This document shows, in pieces, positions 26,537 to 35,529 of a stretch of DNA of 57,393 nucleotides. The position numbers and the translations under genes are program-made. The notes under the pieces are model-generated. The model saw nothing but the letters and a program-made list of their open reading frames with translations, searched no databases and was not told the DNA's origin. The stretch comes from CAYNSB01 sp964399625 (GTDB lineage Bacteria; Planctomycetota; Phycisphaerae; Phycisphaerales; UBA1924): NCBI GenBank assembly GCA_964399625.1, contig CAYNSB010000021.1, forward strand, positions 1 through 57,393. The letters run 5' to 3'. The first letter of the stretch is position 1, and every line of letters begins with the position of its first letter.

Positions 26537-27124
26537 TCAGTGCACGAGGTTCGTCGCCGCCTCGATCGCCTCGACGACCTGACGCACCTGGAACGGCTTC
26601 TTCAGGAACGTGTCGAAGCCCTGCGCCCGCAGACCCTGCGCCTGACCGTCGGTGAGCTTCCCGCTCATCGCGATCATCCGCGTCATCTGCAGGCTGTCGC
26701 TCTCGCGAACGATCTTCGCCACCATCCGCGCATCACCGTTCCCGTTGTCGCCCAGGTGGATGTCCAGCAGCACGACGTGCGGCTTGAACCGCTCGCACTC
26801 CATGCCCGCCTCGAACGCCGACCCGGAGACCCGGACCTCGTAGTTCGTCTGCTCGCTGAGCACCTTCTTGAGCACGCCGGTGATCTCGTCCTCGTCGTCC
26901 ACGATCAGCACCCGCGTCCGCCCCGTCGACAGCGCGTCCATGGGAATCCCATGGGCCCGCATGAAGCGGACCAGCTCCGCCACGGGAATACGACGGTCCT
27001 TGGAGCCGGGGATCCGGTACCCCTTGAGGGACCCCGAATCGAACCACTTGGAAACGGTGCGGGGGGCCACGTTGCAGATCTTGGCCACCTCGCCCGTCGT
27101 CAAAACGTCCTTCTCGATGGGCAT
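26537..27124 (-). CDS. Response regulator with N-terminal excisionase-type HTH
   Basis: The 195-residue protein has an N-terminal MerR/excisionase-like helix-turn-helix (LTTGEVAKICNVAPRTVSKW, residues 8-27, with wing RIPGSKDRRIP). A complete receiver domain follows at about 69-190: acidic residues Asp76/Asp77/Asp79 in VDDEDE, phospho-acceptor Asp121 in LLDIHLGD, Ser in IAMSGK and Lys in FLKKPF. Having the DNA-binding domain before the receiver is the reverse of the usual order. The start ATG follows GAGGTGAAGC. It is divergent from the HEAT-repeat gene, which also contains a receiver-like domain. Confidence 0.9.
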   Translation of the reverse strand: MPIEKDVLTTGEVAKICNVAPRTVSKWFDSGSLKGYRIPGSKDRRIPVAELVRFMRAHGIPMDALSTGRTRVLIVDDEDEITGVLKKVLSEQTNYEVRVSGSAFEAGMECERFKPHVVLLDIHLGDNGNGDARMVAKIVRESDSLQMTRMIAMSGKLTDGQAQGLRAQGFDTFLKKPFQVRQVVEAIEAATNLVH

Positions 27125-27505
27125 CGCTTCACCTCGGTGCCGGTCGCGTCCTTGCGAAGGGCTCGCGTCAAGCGTCGGCGATGGTTCATCGGTGCGGGAG
27201 GAACCGCCCTTGACGTTCACACGGGCTGCGCCGACAACTTCGCCTTCTAGGACGCTCCGCCCAGCCCCCGTCCGGACAGGCCCACGTCCGCACACGGACC
27301 TACCATCCAAGCCCGTGTTTGACACCCTTTCCGACCCGCTTGTACAGTGCCCCCGGTGGATCGCGACCAGCATCACGCGCGAAAGCATCCACAGGGCGAA
27401 CTCGCCCGTATGGATGGGTCCCGCGGTGTAACAGACGCCGGACCTCACGACGCATGAAGGCCCGGCCTCGCCCCCCGCGATCGCGCCAGCCCAGGAGTCT
27501 CGAAC
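27125..27505. other. Divergent intergenic region, response regulator / HEAT protein
   Basis: A gap of 381 bases between two divergently read genes. The part near 27319-27348 holds a good promoter for the rightward gene. I see no clear promoter for the leftward gene, no hairpin terminator and no convincing short gene. Confidence 0.6.
27319..27348 (+). promoter_or_regulatory. Candidate sigma-70 promoter of HEAT-repeat gene
   Basis: TTGACA (6 of 6) is separated by 18 bases from TACAGT (4 of 6). It lies about 155 bases upstream of the GTG start, which would give a long leader. The call rests on consensus matching only. Confidence 0.45.
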
Positions 27506-29698
27506 GTGCCCAACTCGCGTGCCTCGTCGATCCTCGCCCTTGCGCTCCTCGCGGGCTCCGTCGCTTCCGCCCAGCAGCCCGCCGCCCAACCGGCCGCGCC
27601 CCAGGTCCTCACGGGCGATGCCAAGAAGCAGTTCGATGACAACGCCCAGCTCCTCAAGGACTTCATCCACTACATCTACATCGATCGGTACGACGTCGCC
27701 GCCGGCAAGGGCAAGGAGCTCCTGGGCCGGGGCCTCAAGCCCACGGAGATCGTGGACCTCGTCGAGAAGACCGGCGAGGGCGCCCGTTTCGATGCCGCCG
27801 TCTCCCGCGCCATGAAGAAGCCGGTCAGCGAGCCCATCGCCGCCGGCCTGCTCAAGGCCTTCGACAAGGGCAAGCTCGAGCGCGTCCGCAACCCCGAAGA
27901 GATCAAGCGCAACATCCAGCTCCTCGCCGGCGTCCAGCGCGGCCGCATCCTCGCCCGCGAACGACTCGCCGCCGCGGGCGAGTACGCCCTCCCGCAGCTC
28001 CTCGAGGCCCTGCTCAAGCTCGACCCCGAGATCCGCGCCCAGGTCTCCACCCTGCTCATCGACATGGGCCAGCAGTCGGTCGGCCCGCTCTGCGCCGCCC
28101 TCCTGCAGCTCGATCCGACGAGCCAGGAGACCATCGTCGGCATCCTCTCACGCAACGGGTACAAGACCTCCCTCCCCTACATCCTCGACCTCCGCGCCAC
28201 CACCCAGTCGCCCAACGTCCGCGCCGCGTGCGAGCGCGCCATCACGCAGCTGGGCGGCTCCCTCTCCGCCGAGCCCGCGCTCGCCTACACCGAGCTGGGC
28301 GAGGGCTACTACGACCGCCGCGCCGAACTCACCAGCTTCCCCGGCGAGGAGTACCAGCTCCTCTGGACGTACAACCCCGCCGCCGGCCTGATCATGACCG
28401 CCATCCGCTCCGAGGTGTTCCACGAGGCAATGGCGATGCGCCTGGGCGAGCGATCCCTCGAGCTCCGCCCCGCCAGCAACGAGCGGGCCCTCTCCCTGTG
28501 GCTCGCCGCCAACTTCTCCCGCGAGCTCAACACGCCCCAGGGCTACGACAATCCCGCCTACGCCAAGGACCGCCGCGAGGCGATGTACTACTCCGTCGCC
28601 GCCGGCGCCGGCTCCTCGCAGCTCGTCCTCGAGCGCGCCATCAACCGCCGCGACGCTCGCCTGGCCCGCCGCGCCATCGAGGCGATCGACCAGACCGCCA
28701 GCGGCCCGGCCCTCTTCGGCGCCGCGTCCTCGGGCGTCCGCCCGCTCGTCGCCGCCCTCCAGTTCCCCTCGCGGCGCGTGCAGTACGACGCCTCGCTCGC
28801 CATCGCCAAGTCCGCCCCCGCCCAGACGTTCGAGGGCTCCGACCGCGTCGTGCCCCTCCTGGGCAGCGCCATCCGCGACGCCGCCTCTCGCTTCGCCGTC
28901 GTCCTCTCGGACAACCGCGAAATCGCCGACATCACGCGCAAGACCCTCGAGCGAGGCGGGTACACCGTCCTCCCCGTGGGCACGACGCTCGCCGATGTCG
29001 CCGGCCCCATCGCCGATGCGCCGGGCATCGACCTCATCGTCGCCACACTCCCGCCCGATCCCGCCGCCGCGCTCATCGCCGAGGTCCGCTCGTCGCCCAA
29101 GCTCGGCGTCACGCCCGTGCTCGCGATCACCAGCCCACAGGCCGCGATCGATCTGGCCCGCAAGTACGACCGCGTTCCGTCCGTCGCCGTCCGTCCCTCG
29201 GGCGTGAGCCAGGAGCAGATCGCCAAGGCCGCCGAGCAGCTCGTCGAGGCCGCCTCGGGCGGGCCCATCAGCGTCGAGGACGCGAAGATCTACGCGGCCC
29301 GCAGCCTCGGCGCCCTGCGCGATCTCGCCCTCGCCCAGAACCCCGTGCTCAATCCCAACGACGCCGCCCTCCCGCTCATCAACTCCCTCACCGACGAGAA
29401 GGGACCGCCCAAGCTCGCCGTCGCCGAGGTCCTCTCCTACCTCAACCAGAAGCGGGCGCAGGTCGCGCTCATGGACGCGGCGATCAACGCGAAGGAGGCC
29501 GACCGGGTTCCGCTGCTGAGCAAGGTCGCCGACTCCGCTAAGCGGTTCGGCAACCTGCTCGAGCCGCGCCAGATCGACCGCGCCCTGGAGCTCGCGAGCA
29601 AGGGCAAGGGAGCGGAAGCCACCGCCGCCGCGGCCCTCGTCGGCTCGCTCAACCTCCAGACCAACAGCATCGTCCCGCTCATCCTCCAGCGGAACTGA
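27506..29698 (+). CDS. Exported HEAT-repeat protein with receiver-like domain lacking the phospho-acceptor
   Basis: The 730-residue protein has a signal peptide (SILALALLAGSVASA, cleavage near residue 22). It is largely alpha-helical and Ala/Leu-rich, with HEAT-like units such as AGEYALPQLLEALLKLDPEIRAQV and SVGPLCAALLQLDPTSQETI. At residues 464-580 it has a response-regulator-like alternation: AVVLSDNREIADITRKTLERGGY, then IDLIVATLPPD where LLDxxMP is expected, PVLAITSP, and VAVRPSG where KP is expected. The phospho-acceptor Asp and the Lys are missing. If the signal peptide works, this domain sits outside the cytoplasm. GTG start with AGGAG eight bases before. The function is unknown; scaffold or binding is likely. 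Confidence 0.8.
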   Translation: MPNSRASSILALALLAGSVASAQQPAAQPAAPQVLTGDAKKQFDDNAQLLKDFIHYIYIDRYDVAAGKGKELLGRGLKPTEIVDLVEKTGEGARFDAAVSRAMKKPVSEPIAAGLLKAFDKGKLERVRNPEEIKRNIQLLAGVQRGRILARERLAAAGEYALPQLLEALLKLDPEIRAQVSTLLIDMGQQSVGPLCAALLQLDPTSQETIVGILSRNGYKTSLPYILDLRATTQSPNVRAACERAITQLGGSLSAEPALAYTELGEGYYDRRAELTSFPGEEYQLLWTYNPAAGLIMTAIRSEVFHEAMAMRLGERSLELRPASNERALSLWLAANFSRELNTPQGYDNPAYAKDRREAMYYSVAAGAGSSQLVLERAINRRDARLARRAIEAIDQTASGPALFGAASSGVRPLVAALQFPSRRVQYDASLAIAKSAPAQTFEGSDRVVPLLGSAIRDAASRFAVVLSDNREIADITRKTLERGGYTVLPVGTTLADVAGPIADAPGIDLIVATLPPDPAAALIAEVRSSPKLGVTPVLAITSPQAAIDLARKYDRVPSVAVRPSGVSQEQIAKAAEQLVEAASGGPISVEDAKIYAARSLGALRDLALAQNPVLNPNDAALPLINSLTDEKGPPKLAVAEVLSYLNQKRAQVALMDAAINAKEADRVPLLSKVADSAKRFGNLLEPRQIDRALELASKGKGAEATAAAALVGSLNLQTNSIVPLILQRN

Positions 29699-29800
29699 CG
29701 CACGCCGAGTCGCACCCACCGCCCACGGGCGATCCTGCGCCCGCCGGTGTTCCCGCGCCGATCCCCGCTCGGGCTTCGCGCGTCGATTCGCTCACGCTCG

Positions 29801-29839
29801 AAAAAAGAAATCGCCCCGGCGGGCATTCCACCGGGGCGA
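29801..29839 (-). terminator. Intrinsic terminator after PEP-CTERM gene
   Basis: On the minus strand a 9-bp stem TCGCCCCGG / CCGGGGCGA is followed by TTTCTTTTTT. It lies 30 bases after the stop of the PEP-CTERM gene, and between convergent genes. Confidence 0.88.
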
Positions 29840-29869
29840 CACATTCGAGAGAGAGTTTTCGCTCAGCAC

Positions 29870-30568
29870 TCAGCGGCGACGACGACCCGCGACCAGCCCG
29901 CCCAGACCAAGCACCGCGAGGGCGCCCGGAGCCGGAACGAGCGTGAAGGAGTCAACCACGTACGCCTGGCCGCCGCCCGCGGGGTTGCCGTAGGCGTTGA
30001 GCATCTGCGCCATGGAGCGGACCGTCACGGTCCCCGCCGGAGCGACGGCCGCCACGGTGAACTGCTTGTACGCGAAGGGGTTGCCGTTCGCGACGCCCAG
30101 CCCGCCCGCGACCAGATCGACCGTCGAGCTGCCGATGACGGCGTTGGAGCCGTCGAGGAACTGCAGGACGAACTGCGACTTGACGGTCGGGTCAGACAGC
30201 CCGATGTAGTTCGCCTCGGCGCCCGCCCAGCCGGTGAGCGTGTAGGTGTTGCCCGCCGAACCAGCAACGTCCTGGTACAGCGTCGTCGACACCTTGTCCG
30301 CCGGAGACAGCGTGCCCTGGAACGGCTTAAAGAACAGGCCGAAACCGTTCGCCTGCTGCACGTTGCACCACGGCTCGGACGAAGCGCCATCGGTGAACGC
30401 GCCGCTGGCGCTCTTGGACGACGTCACCGTCCAACCGCCCACGGGCGTCGGAAGCACCTGATCGCCGGCGGCGGTGGTGTCAAGGTCGGGATTGCCGAGC
30501 AGGTTTTGGGCGGACGCGGCTTGGGCCGCGAGAAGCCCAACGATCGAAACACCAAGTGCGAGCTTCAT
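29870..30568 (-). CDS. Secreted PEP-CTERM sorting-domain protein
   Basis: The 232-residue protein has a signal peptide (KLALGVSIVGLLAAQAASA), a beta-sandwich body and the tail VPAPGALAVLGLGGLVAGRRRR, a standard PEP-CTERM signal (motif, hydrophobic helix, basic end). The body reads NLLGNPDLD at the mature start, then VGGWTVTSS and a carbohydrate-binding-module-like strand pattern ending VVDSFTLVPAPG. It is probably processed by an exosortase and kept at the envelope or released. A strong AAGGAG site precedes the ATG. Confidence 0.9.
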   Translation of the reverse strand: MKLALGVSIVGLLAAQAASAQNLLGNPDLDTTAAGDQVLPTPVGGWTVTSSKSASGAFTDGASSEPWCNVQQANGFGLFFKPFQGTLSPADKVSTTLYQDVAGSAGNTYTLTGWAGAEANYIGLSDPTVKSQFVLQFLDGSNAVIGSSTVDLVAGGLGVANGNPFAYKQFTVAAVAPAGTVTVRSMAQMLNAYGNPAGGGQAYVVDSFTLVPAPGALAVLGLGGLVAGRRRR

Positions 30569-30821
30569 TTCTGGTCTCTCCTTGCGGCCCGGCCTGTCGC
30601 ACGCGTGCGGACGTCACACGTCCTCGCACCAAATCACGTGAGCGCCATTCACGAAACCGCTTTCATGGGTGTACACGCTACCACTTCTACTGAAGCCATG
30701 CAACAAAATTGAGCGGACGGGACTGGCCTATTTGGATTATTGGACATTGTTCGGAATCGGCCTCGACGACCCACTGGCGCGGCGACATCACGCCACAGTC
30801 GCATAAACCCCTGTCAATCCG

Positions 30822-31505
30822 CTACTTCGATTCGCTCGCCGCCCGCACCAACTGGGCGAACAGCCCGGCTCCGACATTGTCATCCCCCGTTCGCTCCGGG
30901 TGCCATTGCACCCCGAGGTAGAACGCTCGATCGGGGTCTTGGACGCCCTCGATCACGCCATCGTCGCTGCGCGCCACGACGCGGAGCGAACCGCTCGAAC
31001 TCAGCGCCTGGTGGTGATTGCTCCACACGCGCGCCCGCGCCTCGCTCCAGGCCGGACACGCGAGCAGCCCCACCTCGTGCGCCCCGTTCTTGTGGTCCGC
31101 GTGCGTGGCCATCACCTCGGGCAGGTGCTGGTGCAGCGTGCCCCGCGCGGCGAGCCCCATGAACTGCATCCCAAGGCAGACGCCCAGCACCGGCGCGTTC
31201 GGGCGCGTGCGCTCCAACGCCCGCAGCAGCGCGAGCTCGTACTCCTGCCGCACCGGGTGCACGAGGCGCGCCGCGGCGTGCGTCCCGACGCCGAACTCCT
31301 CCATCCGCGGATCGTCACCACCCGTGAGCACGAACGCGTCGCAGCACGCGACATGCTCGCCCACCATCGCGGCAATCGCCGGCAGCAGCACGGGCACGCC
31401 GCCGCTCTGCGCGACGCACCGCGCGTACGCCAGCGAAACGTCCGCCTTCTCGCGTCCCCCCGCCTCAACCACGTCCGTCGTGATGCCCACCAGCACTCGA
31501 CCCAT
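30822..31505 (-). CDS. Class I glutamine amidotransferase-like (PuuD/peptidase C26) hydrolase
   Basis: The 227-residue protein has the class I amidotransferase triad: nucleophile Cys in GVCLGMQFMG (about residue 114), and His/Glu in VQWHPE near residue 206. The N-terminal GITTDV and GGDDPRM blocks resemble gamma-glutamyl-gamma-aminobutyrate hydrolases, which free GABA from gamma-Glu-GABA in putrescine breakdown. No other polyamine genes adjoin it, so the substrate is uncertain. The start is the ATG of MGRVLVGITTD. Its start is 24 bases from that of the divergent DUF4340 gene. Confidence 0.86.
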   Translation of the reverse strand: MGRVLVGITTDVVEAGGREKADVSLAYARCVAQSGGVPVLLPAIAAMVGEHVACCDAFVLTGGDDPRMEEFGVGTHAAARLVHPVRQEYELALLRALERTRPNAPVLGVCLGMQFMGLAARGTLHQHLPEVMATHADHKNGAHEVGLLACPAWSEARARVWSNHHQALSSSGSLRVVARSDDGVIEGVQDPDRAFYLGVQWHPERTGDDNVGAGLFAQLVRAASESK

Positions 31506-31529
31506 GCGCCGCTCCTCTACACTCCCCGC

Positions 31530-32867
31530 ATGTCTCGTATCGGCGTGATTGTTGCGCTGGCTCTCGCGGGCGCGCTGGCCGTGCTCGCGATGCTGGTCCT
31601 GCGCCCTCGCCCCACCCAGGCCCCCGCCCCACTGCTGCAGTTCGATCCAGCCCGCGCCGTCGCACTCGAGTTCAGGCCCGACGCCGGAAGCCCCACGCGC
31701 GTGCAACGCCAGCCCGACGGCGAATGGACGCTCGCCCCGCTCGATCGCCCCAATGAGGCCTGGCCCGCCGCCGCCACGCAGGTGCGCGCCGCGCTCCGCA
31801 TCCTCTCCCGCCTCACGCCCACCCGCACCAGCGATGAATCACCGCCCCGCGCCTCGGAGATCCGCGTCGTGCTCGACGATGCACGCACGCTCACGCTCAG
31901 GGTCGGCGCGAACGCCCTCGCGGGGCAGGTCCTCGCCGAACGCACCGGCCCCGACGCCGCCCGCGGCTGGATCGGCGCCGAGCTCGTCGATGTCATCCGC
32001 GACGTGCCCGCATGGCGCGATGTCGCCGCACTGCCCGGCATCGGGCCCGAGACCTCGCGCATCACCCTCCACAGCGCCTCGGGCTCGCTCGCCCTCGCGC
32101 GCGTCCAGGGGCGCTGGGCCCTGCGAGAGCCCGTCGCCGCTCCCGCCGATGCCCAGGCCGTCGCGCGCCTCGTCTCACGCCTGTCGTCCACGCGCATCGA
32201 GGAGTTCCTGAACGCCCCCGCGCCCCCCGAGGCCGGCCTCGACTCCCCGCAGGCCCAGGCGACCATCGAGGGCGATCTCCGAGATCCCAACAACCCCGCC
32301 GCGATCACCACGATCCGACGCACCCTCTCGATCGGCCGCACCAAGGACCTCTCCTCCAAGTCCGCTTATGCCCGCATCGAGGGCGTCGGCTCCTCCCCAC
32401 GCGACGCCGTCATCTCCGCGTCGACGCTCGCCGAACTCACCACCGATCCCGCGGCCTACGTCTCGCGCGTGTCCCTCGCCGTCCCACCCGCGGAGATCGG
32501 CGCCATCACGCTCACCGCGCCATCCTGGTCGCGCACCTTCCAGCGCACGCTCGATGGCTGGACTCTCTCAACCGGCACGGGTCAGCCCGCTACTCGCATC
32601 CCGGATCAGGACCCCGTGCTCGCGCAATTGCTCGACTCACTCGCCGTCGCCAACTGCGAGCAGGCGCAGGTCGCGGGCGCGCCGAGCTCGGGCATCCGCG
32701 CGGAGATCTCCTCCGCCGCCGGCACACCCATCGCGAGCCTCACCCTCGCGGCACAACCCAGCGCCAACGGGCAAATCGACCGCCTCGTCGTCGCCAACGG
32801 CCCCGTCCTCCGTTCATATTCCGCGTCCAAAGCGCCGGACCTGGCGAGCCTGATCGCCAAGCCCTAA
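31530..32867 (+). CDS. DUF4340 domain protein (divergent copy)
   Basis: The 445-residue protein has one N-terminal membrane helix (VIVALALAGALAVLAMLVL, residues 7-25), so most of it lies outside the cytoplasm. DUF4340 units are visible as repeats of short strands: VALEFRPDAGSPTRVQRQPDGEWTL, and later SRITLHSASGSLALARVQGRWAL and IGAITLTAPSWSRTFQRTLDGWTL. DUF4340 proteins usually accompany GldG-type ABC exporters, as does the second copy at 34261. This copy stands on the other strand, 3' to purD and away from the exporter. It lacks visible catalytic motifs and is likely a binding or assembly factor. Confidence 0.82.
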   Translation: MSRIGVIVALALAGALAVLAMLVLRPRPTQAPAPLLQFDPARAVALEFRPDAGSPTRVQRQPDGEWTLAPLDRPNEAWPAAATQVRAALRILSRLTPTRTSDESPPRASEIRVVLDDARTLTLRVGANALAGQVLAERTGPDAARGWIGAELVDVIRDVPAWRDVAALPGIGPETSRITLHSASGSLALARVQGRWALREPVAAPADAQAVARLVSRLSSTRIEEFLNAPAPPEAGLDSPQAQATIEGDLRDPNNPAAITTIRRTLSIGRTKDLSSKSAYARIEGVGSSPRDAVISASTLAELTTDPAAYVSRVSLAVPPAEIGAITLTAPSWSRTFQRTLDGWTLSTGTGQPATRIPDQDPVLAQLLDSLAVANCEQAQVAGAPSSGIRAEISSAAGTPIASLTLAAQPSANGQIDRLVVANGPVLRSYSASKAPDLASLIAKP

Positions 32868-32900
32868 GCGCGCAGCCGTGCGAAGCGAACGGCCCCGCGC

Positions 32901-34214
32901 CTATCGCCTCTTGCCCGCCTCGGCCCCGATATCACGCCGCATCTGGCGCCCCTCAAAACGGATCAGGTCCGCCGCGGCATACGCCACGCGACGCGCCTCC
33001 TCCAGCGTCGCCCCGCTCGCGGCGACCGAGAGCACGCGTCCCCCCGCCGTCACGATCCGCCCGCCCTCGCGGCGCGTCCCGCTGTGGAACACCCGCGCCC
33101 CCTCGATCTTCCCCGCCTCGTCGATTCCCTCGATCACCTGCCCCGCCCGAGGCGACTCCGGGTAGCCCTGGCTCGCCAGCACCACGCAGCAACTGGCCCC
33201 CGCCTTCCATCGCAGGTCCACCTCGTGCAGGCGCTGCTCGCACGTCGCGAGCATCACCTCCAGCAGGTCCGACTCCAGCCGCACCATCAGCGCCTGGCAC
33301 TCAGGATCTCCGAATCGGCAGTTGAACTCCAGCACCTTGGGCCCGGCCGGCGTGAGCATCAGACCCGCGTACAGCACGCCGCGGTACTCGATCCCCTCCC
33401 GCCGCAGCGCGTCGAGCGTGGGCACGAGCACCAGGCGTTCGATCTTCGCCATCAGCGCCTCGTCCACCTGCGACGAGGGCGAGAACGCCCCCATGCCGCC
33501 CGTGTTGGGCCCGACGTCGCCGTCCTTGAGCCGCTTGTGGTCCTGGCACGTCTCGAGCACGTAGATCGATCGACCATCCACCAGCGCCAGCACGCTCACC
33601 TCCGGACCCGTGAGCCGCTCTTCAACCAGCACCTGAGCGCCCGCCTCGCCGAACTCCCGCGCCACCATGATCCGTCGCACCGCCTCAAGCGCCTGGTCCT
33701 TGGTCTCGGGCACGAACACGCCCTTGCCCTTGGCAAGCCCCGAGGCCTTCACCACCACCGCACCCTCGCGCGAGCGCACGTAGTCCATCGCGGCCTCGGC
33801 CTCGCGGAACACCCGCGCCTCCGCCGTGGGAATCGCCACCCCTCGCATCAACTGCTTGGCCCACGCCTTGTCAGCCTCCAGCTGCGCCCCGTCCTTGCCG
33901 GGCCCAAACACGAGCCTCCCCGGCGCGCGCAACGCATCGGCGAACCCCTCGGCCAGCGGCTCCTCAGGACCGATCACCACCAGCCCGATCGACTGCTTCT
34001 CGCAGTACTGCACCAGGCGATACGCCTCGCGGATGCTCACCGGCACATCCACCGCCCGCGCCAGCGACGCCAGCCCCGGGTTCTCCGGGCTCGTCGTGTG
34101 CAACTGCCCGAGCCGCGACGAACGCGACAAACGCCACGCCAGCGCGTGCTCGCGACCACCCCCACCCATCAGCAGGACGTTCACCTTCTCGCCGGATTGC
34201 CGCGTGCTGGACAT
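32901..34214 (-). CDS. purD: Phosphoribosylamine-glycine ligase (GAR synthetase)
   Basis: PurD is an ATP-grasp ligase joining glycine to phosphoribosylamine, step two of purine synthesis. The 437-residue protein has GGGGREHALAW at the N-terminus, VVIGPEEPLAEG, the ATP-grasp segment VVKASGLAKGKGV, GPEVSVLALVDG, NTGGMGAFSP and the metal-binding EFNCRFGDPE. All are conserved, so it should be active. It sits within the exporter neighbourhood: the same strand as the ABC cassette, 46 bases after the DUF4340 gene, so it may be read from that operon. Confidence 0.97.
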   Translation of the reverse strand: MSSTRQSGEKVNVLLMGGGGREHALAWRLSRSSRLGQLHTTSPENPGLASLARAVDVPVSIREAYRLVQYCEKQSIGLVVIGPEEPLAEGFADALRAPGRLVFGPGKDGAQLEADKAWAKQLMRGVAIPTAEARVFREAEAAMDYVRSREGAVVVKASGLAKGKGVFVPETKDQALEAVRRIMVAREFGEAGAQVLVEERLTGPEVSVLALVDGRSIYVLETCQDHKRLKDGDVGPNTGGMGAFSPSSQVDEALMAKIERLVLVPTLDALRREGIEYRGVLYAGLMLTPAGPKVLEFNCRFGDPECQALMVRLESDLLEVMLATCEQRLHEVDLRWKAGASCCVVLASQGYPESPRAGQVIEGIDEAGKIEGARVFHSGTRREGGRIVTAGGRVLSVAASGATLEEARRVAYAAADLIRFEGRQMRRDIGAEAGKRR

Positions 34215-34260
34215 CGGGGGCGATCATACGGCGTCCGCACGCCAACCTCGCCCACGCCGA

Positions 34261-35514
34261 TCAGTTCTTCGGCTCGCCCGCCGGCGGCGGCAGTGGCGCG
34301 GGAGCCACGGGGGTCGCCGGCGCGGGCCCCGCGGGCGCTGCACCTGGCCCCACCTGCAACGACTTGACGTTGGGGTCCTGCAGCGTCGCGGGTGCCGTGG
34401 GCGGCGTGTCCTCGAAGAACGTCGACAGTTGCGTCTGGAACGTCGCCCGTTTCCACTGGGGCAGCGCGAACGCGAACTTGCCCAGGCGCCCGTTCAGATC
34501 TTCCGCCTCCTTCTTCACATCCTCGAGCGACTTCATCCCCTCCGCGCCCTCGGGCGCCTTGGCCGATTCATCAACCGCCGCGTTTGCCCGCAGCCACATC
34601 ACACCATCCTTCTCCGCGACCGCGCCCGAGAGCACGAGCCCGTCGAACGTGCGGAACTCGAACGTCGAGCCGGGCTTGCCCCCCTTGGCGCCGTCAAAGT
34701 CGATCGACTCCACCGGCGCCACGTCGTCGAGCGCGATGGACGACGCGGCCAGCGCAATCTGGTCCCCGATGTTGGGCCCGCGGAGTTTCTTCCCCTCGGG
34801 CACGTTCTGCACCGCCCACGCCGTGTCCGCCGGCGCGTTCTTCACGACGAGGATCTCCGGGCTGTCCTTGTGCGTCAGGCGTGCGCTCTTCACGCGCCCA
34901 CCGCCCAGACGCAGGAACTCAGACTCCACCCACCCCGACACCTGGTTGGGAACGTCCACGCGTCCGCTGCACAGCCACGCCCGCGCCTCGCCCGGGCGAC
35001 GCACGTACGTGCCCGGAGGCTGCCCCCACTTGCTCCCGCCGACGATCACCGACGCGACCTCCGCGCCCTTGCCGTCACGCAGCACGATCGACGTGGGAAC
35101 GTTGCCCGAAGCCGCCTCCCCCTCCTTCGCCTCCACGTACGTCGCGGGGTCCTGCACGCCGAGCCTCGCATAGTTCTCCGGCTTGCTCGTGAGCTCCTCG
35201 CTCGTCTGCAACTGCGAGAGCCCGACAATCACGTCCTTCACCTTCTCGAACTTCGCGGGATAGCCGCCCCGCTCGGGGATCGTCCACCCGCCCTTCTCAT
35301 CGCGCTTGAGCGTGAACTCGTTCGCGGGCTTGTTCGCGTGCTTGACGCGGATCTCCGCCACATCGTTCACGCGCTCGCCCAGCGTCGAGAGGAACATCCC
35401 GCCCGTCGCCGGCGCCTCGCCCATGCCGCCCGCCCCGGGGCGTGCGACGAAGTACGCCGCGCCCGCCGCGATCACCGCCACACCGACCAGCCCGATGAGC
35501 ATCTTCCCGGTCAT
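34261..35514 (-). CDS. DUF4340 domain protein of ABC exporter cassette
   Basis: The 417-residue protein starts with a membrane anchor (KMLIGLVGVAVIAAGAAYFVA, residues 4-24). The DUF4340 repeats follow: NDVAEIRVKHANK with FTLKRDEKGGWTI, then LSQLQTSEELTS and KPENYARLGVQDP, a block typical of the family. The C-terminal 60 residues are Pro/Ala-rich. It follows the GldG-like gene by 15 bases. In other bacteria this order (ATPase, permease, GldG, DUF4340) recurs, so it is probably a periplasmic part of the exporter. No catalytic residue is evident. Confidence 0.85.
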   Translation of the reverse strand: MTGKMLIGLVGVAVIAAGAAYFVARPGAGGMGEAPATGGMFLSTLGERVNDVAEIRVKHANKPANEFTLKRDEKGGWTIPERGGYPAKFEKVKDVIVGLSQLQTSEELTSKPENYARLGVQDPATYVEAKEGEAASGNVPTSIVLRDGKGAEVASVIVGGSKWGQPPGTYVRRPGEARAWLCSGRVDVPNQVSGWVESEFLRLGGGRVKSARLTHKDSPEILVVKNAPADTAWAVQNVPEGKKLRGPNIGDQIALAASSIALDDVAPVESIDFDGAKGGKPGSTFEFRTFDGLVLSGAVAEKDGVMWLRANAAVDESAKAPEGAEGMKSLEDVKKEAEDLNGRLGKFAFALPQWKRATFQTQLSTFFEDTPPTAPATLQDPNVKSLQVGPGAAPAGPAPATPVAPAPLPPPAGEPKN

Positions 35515-35529
35515 GCATCCTCCCGCGCG

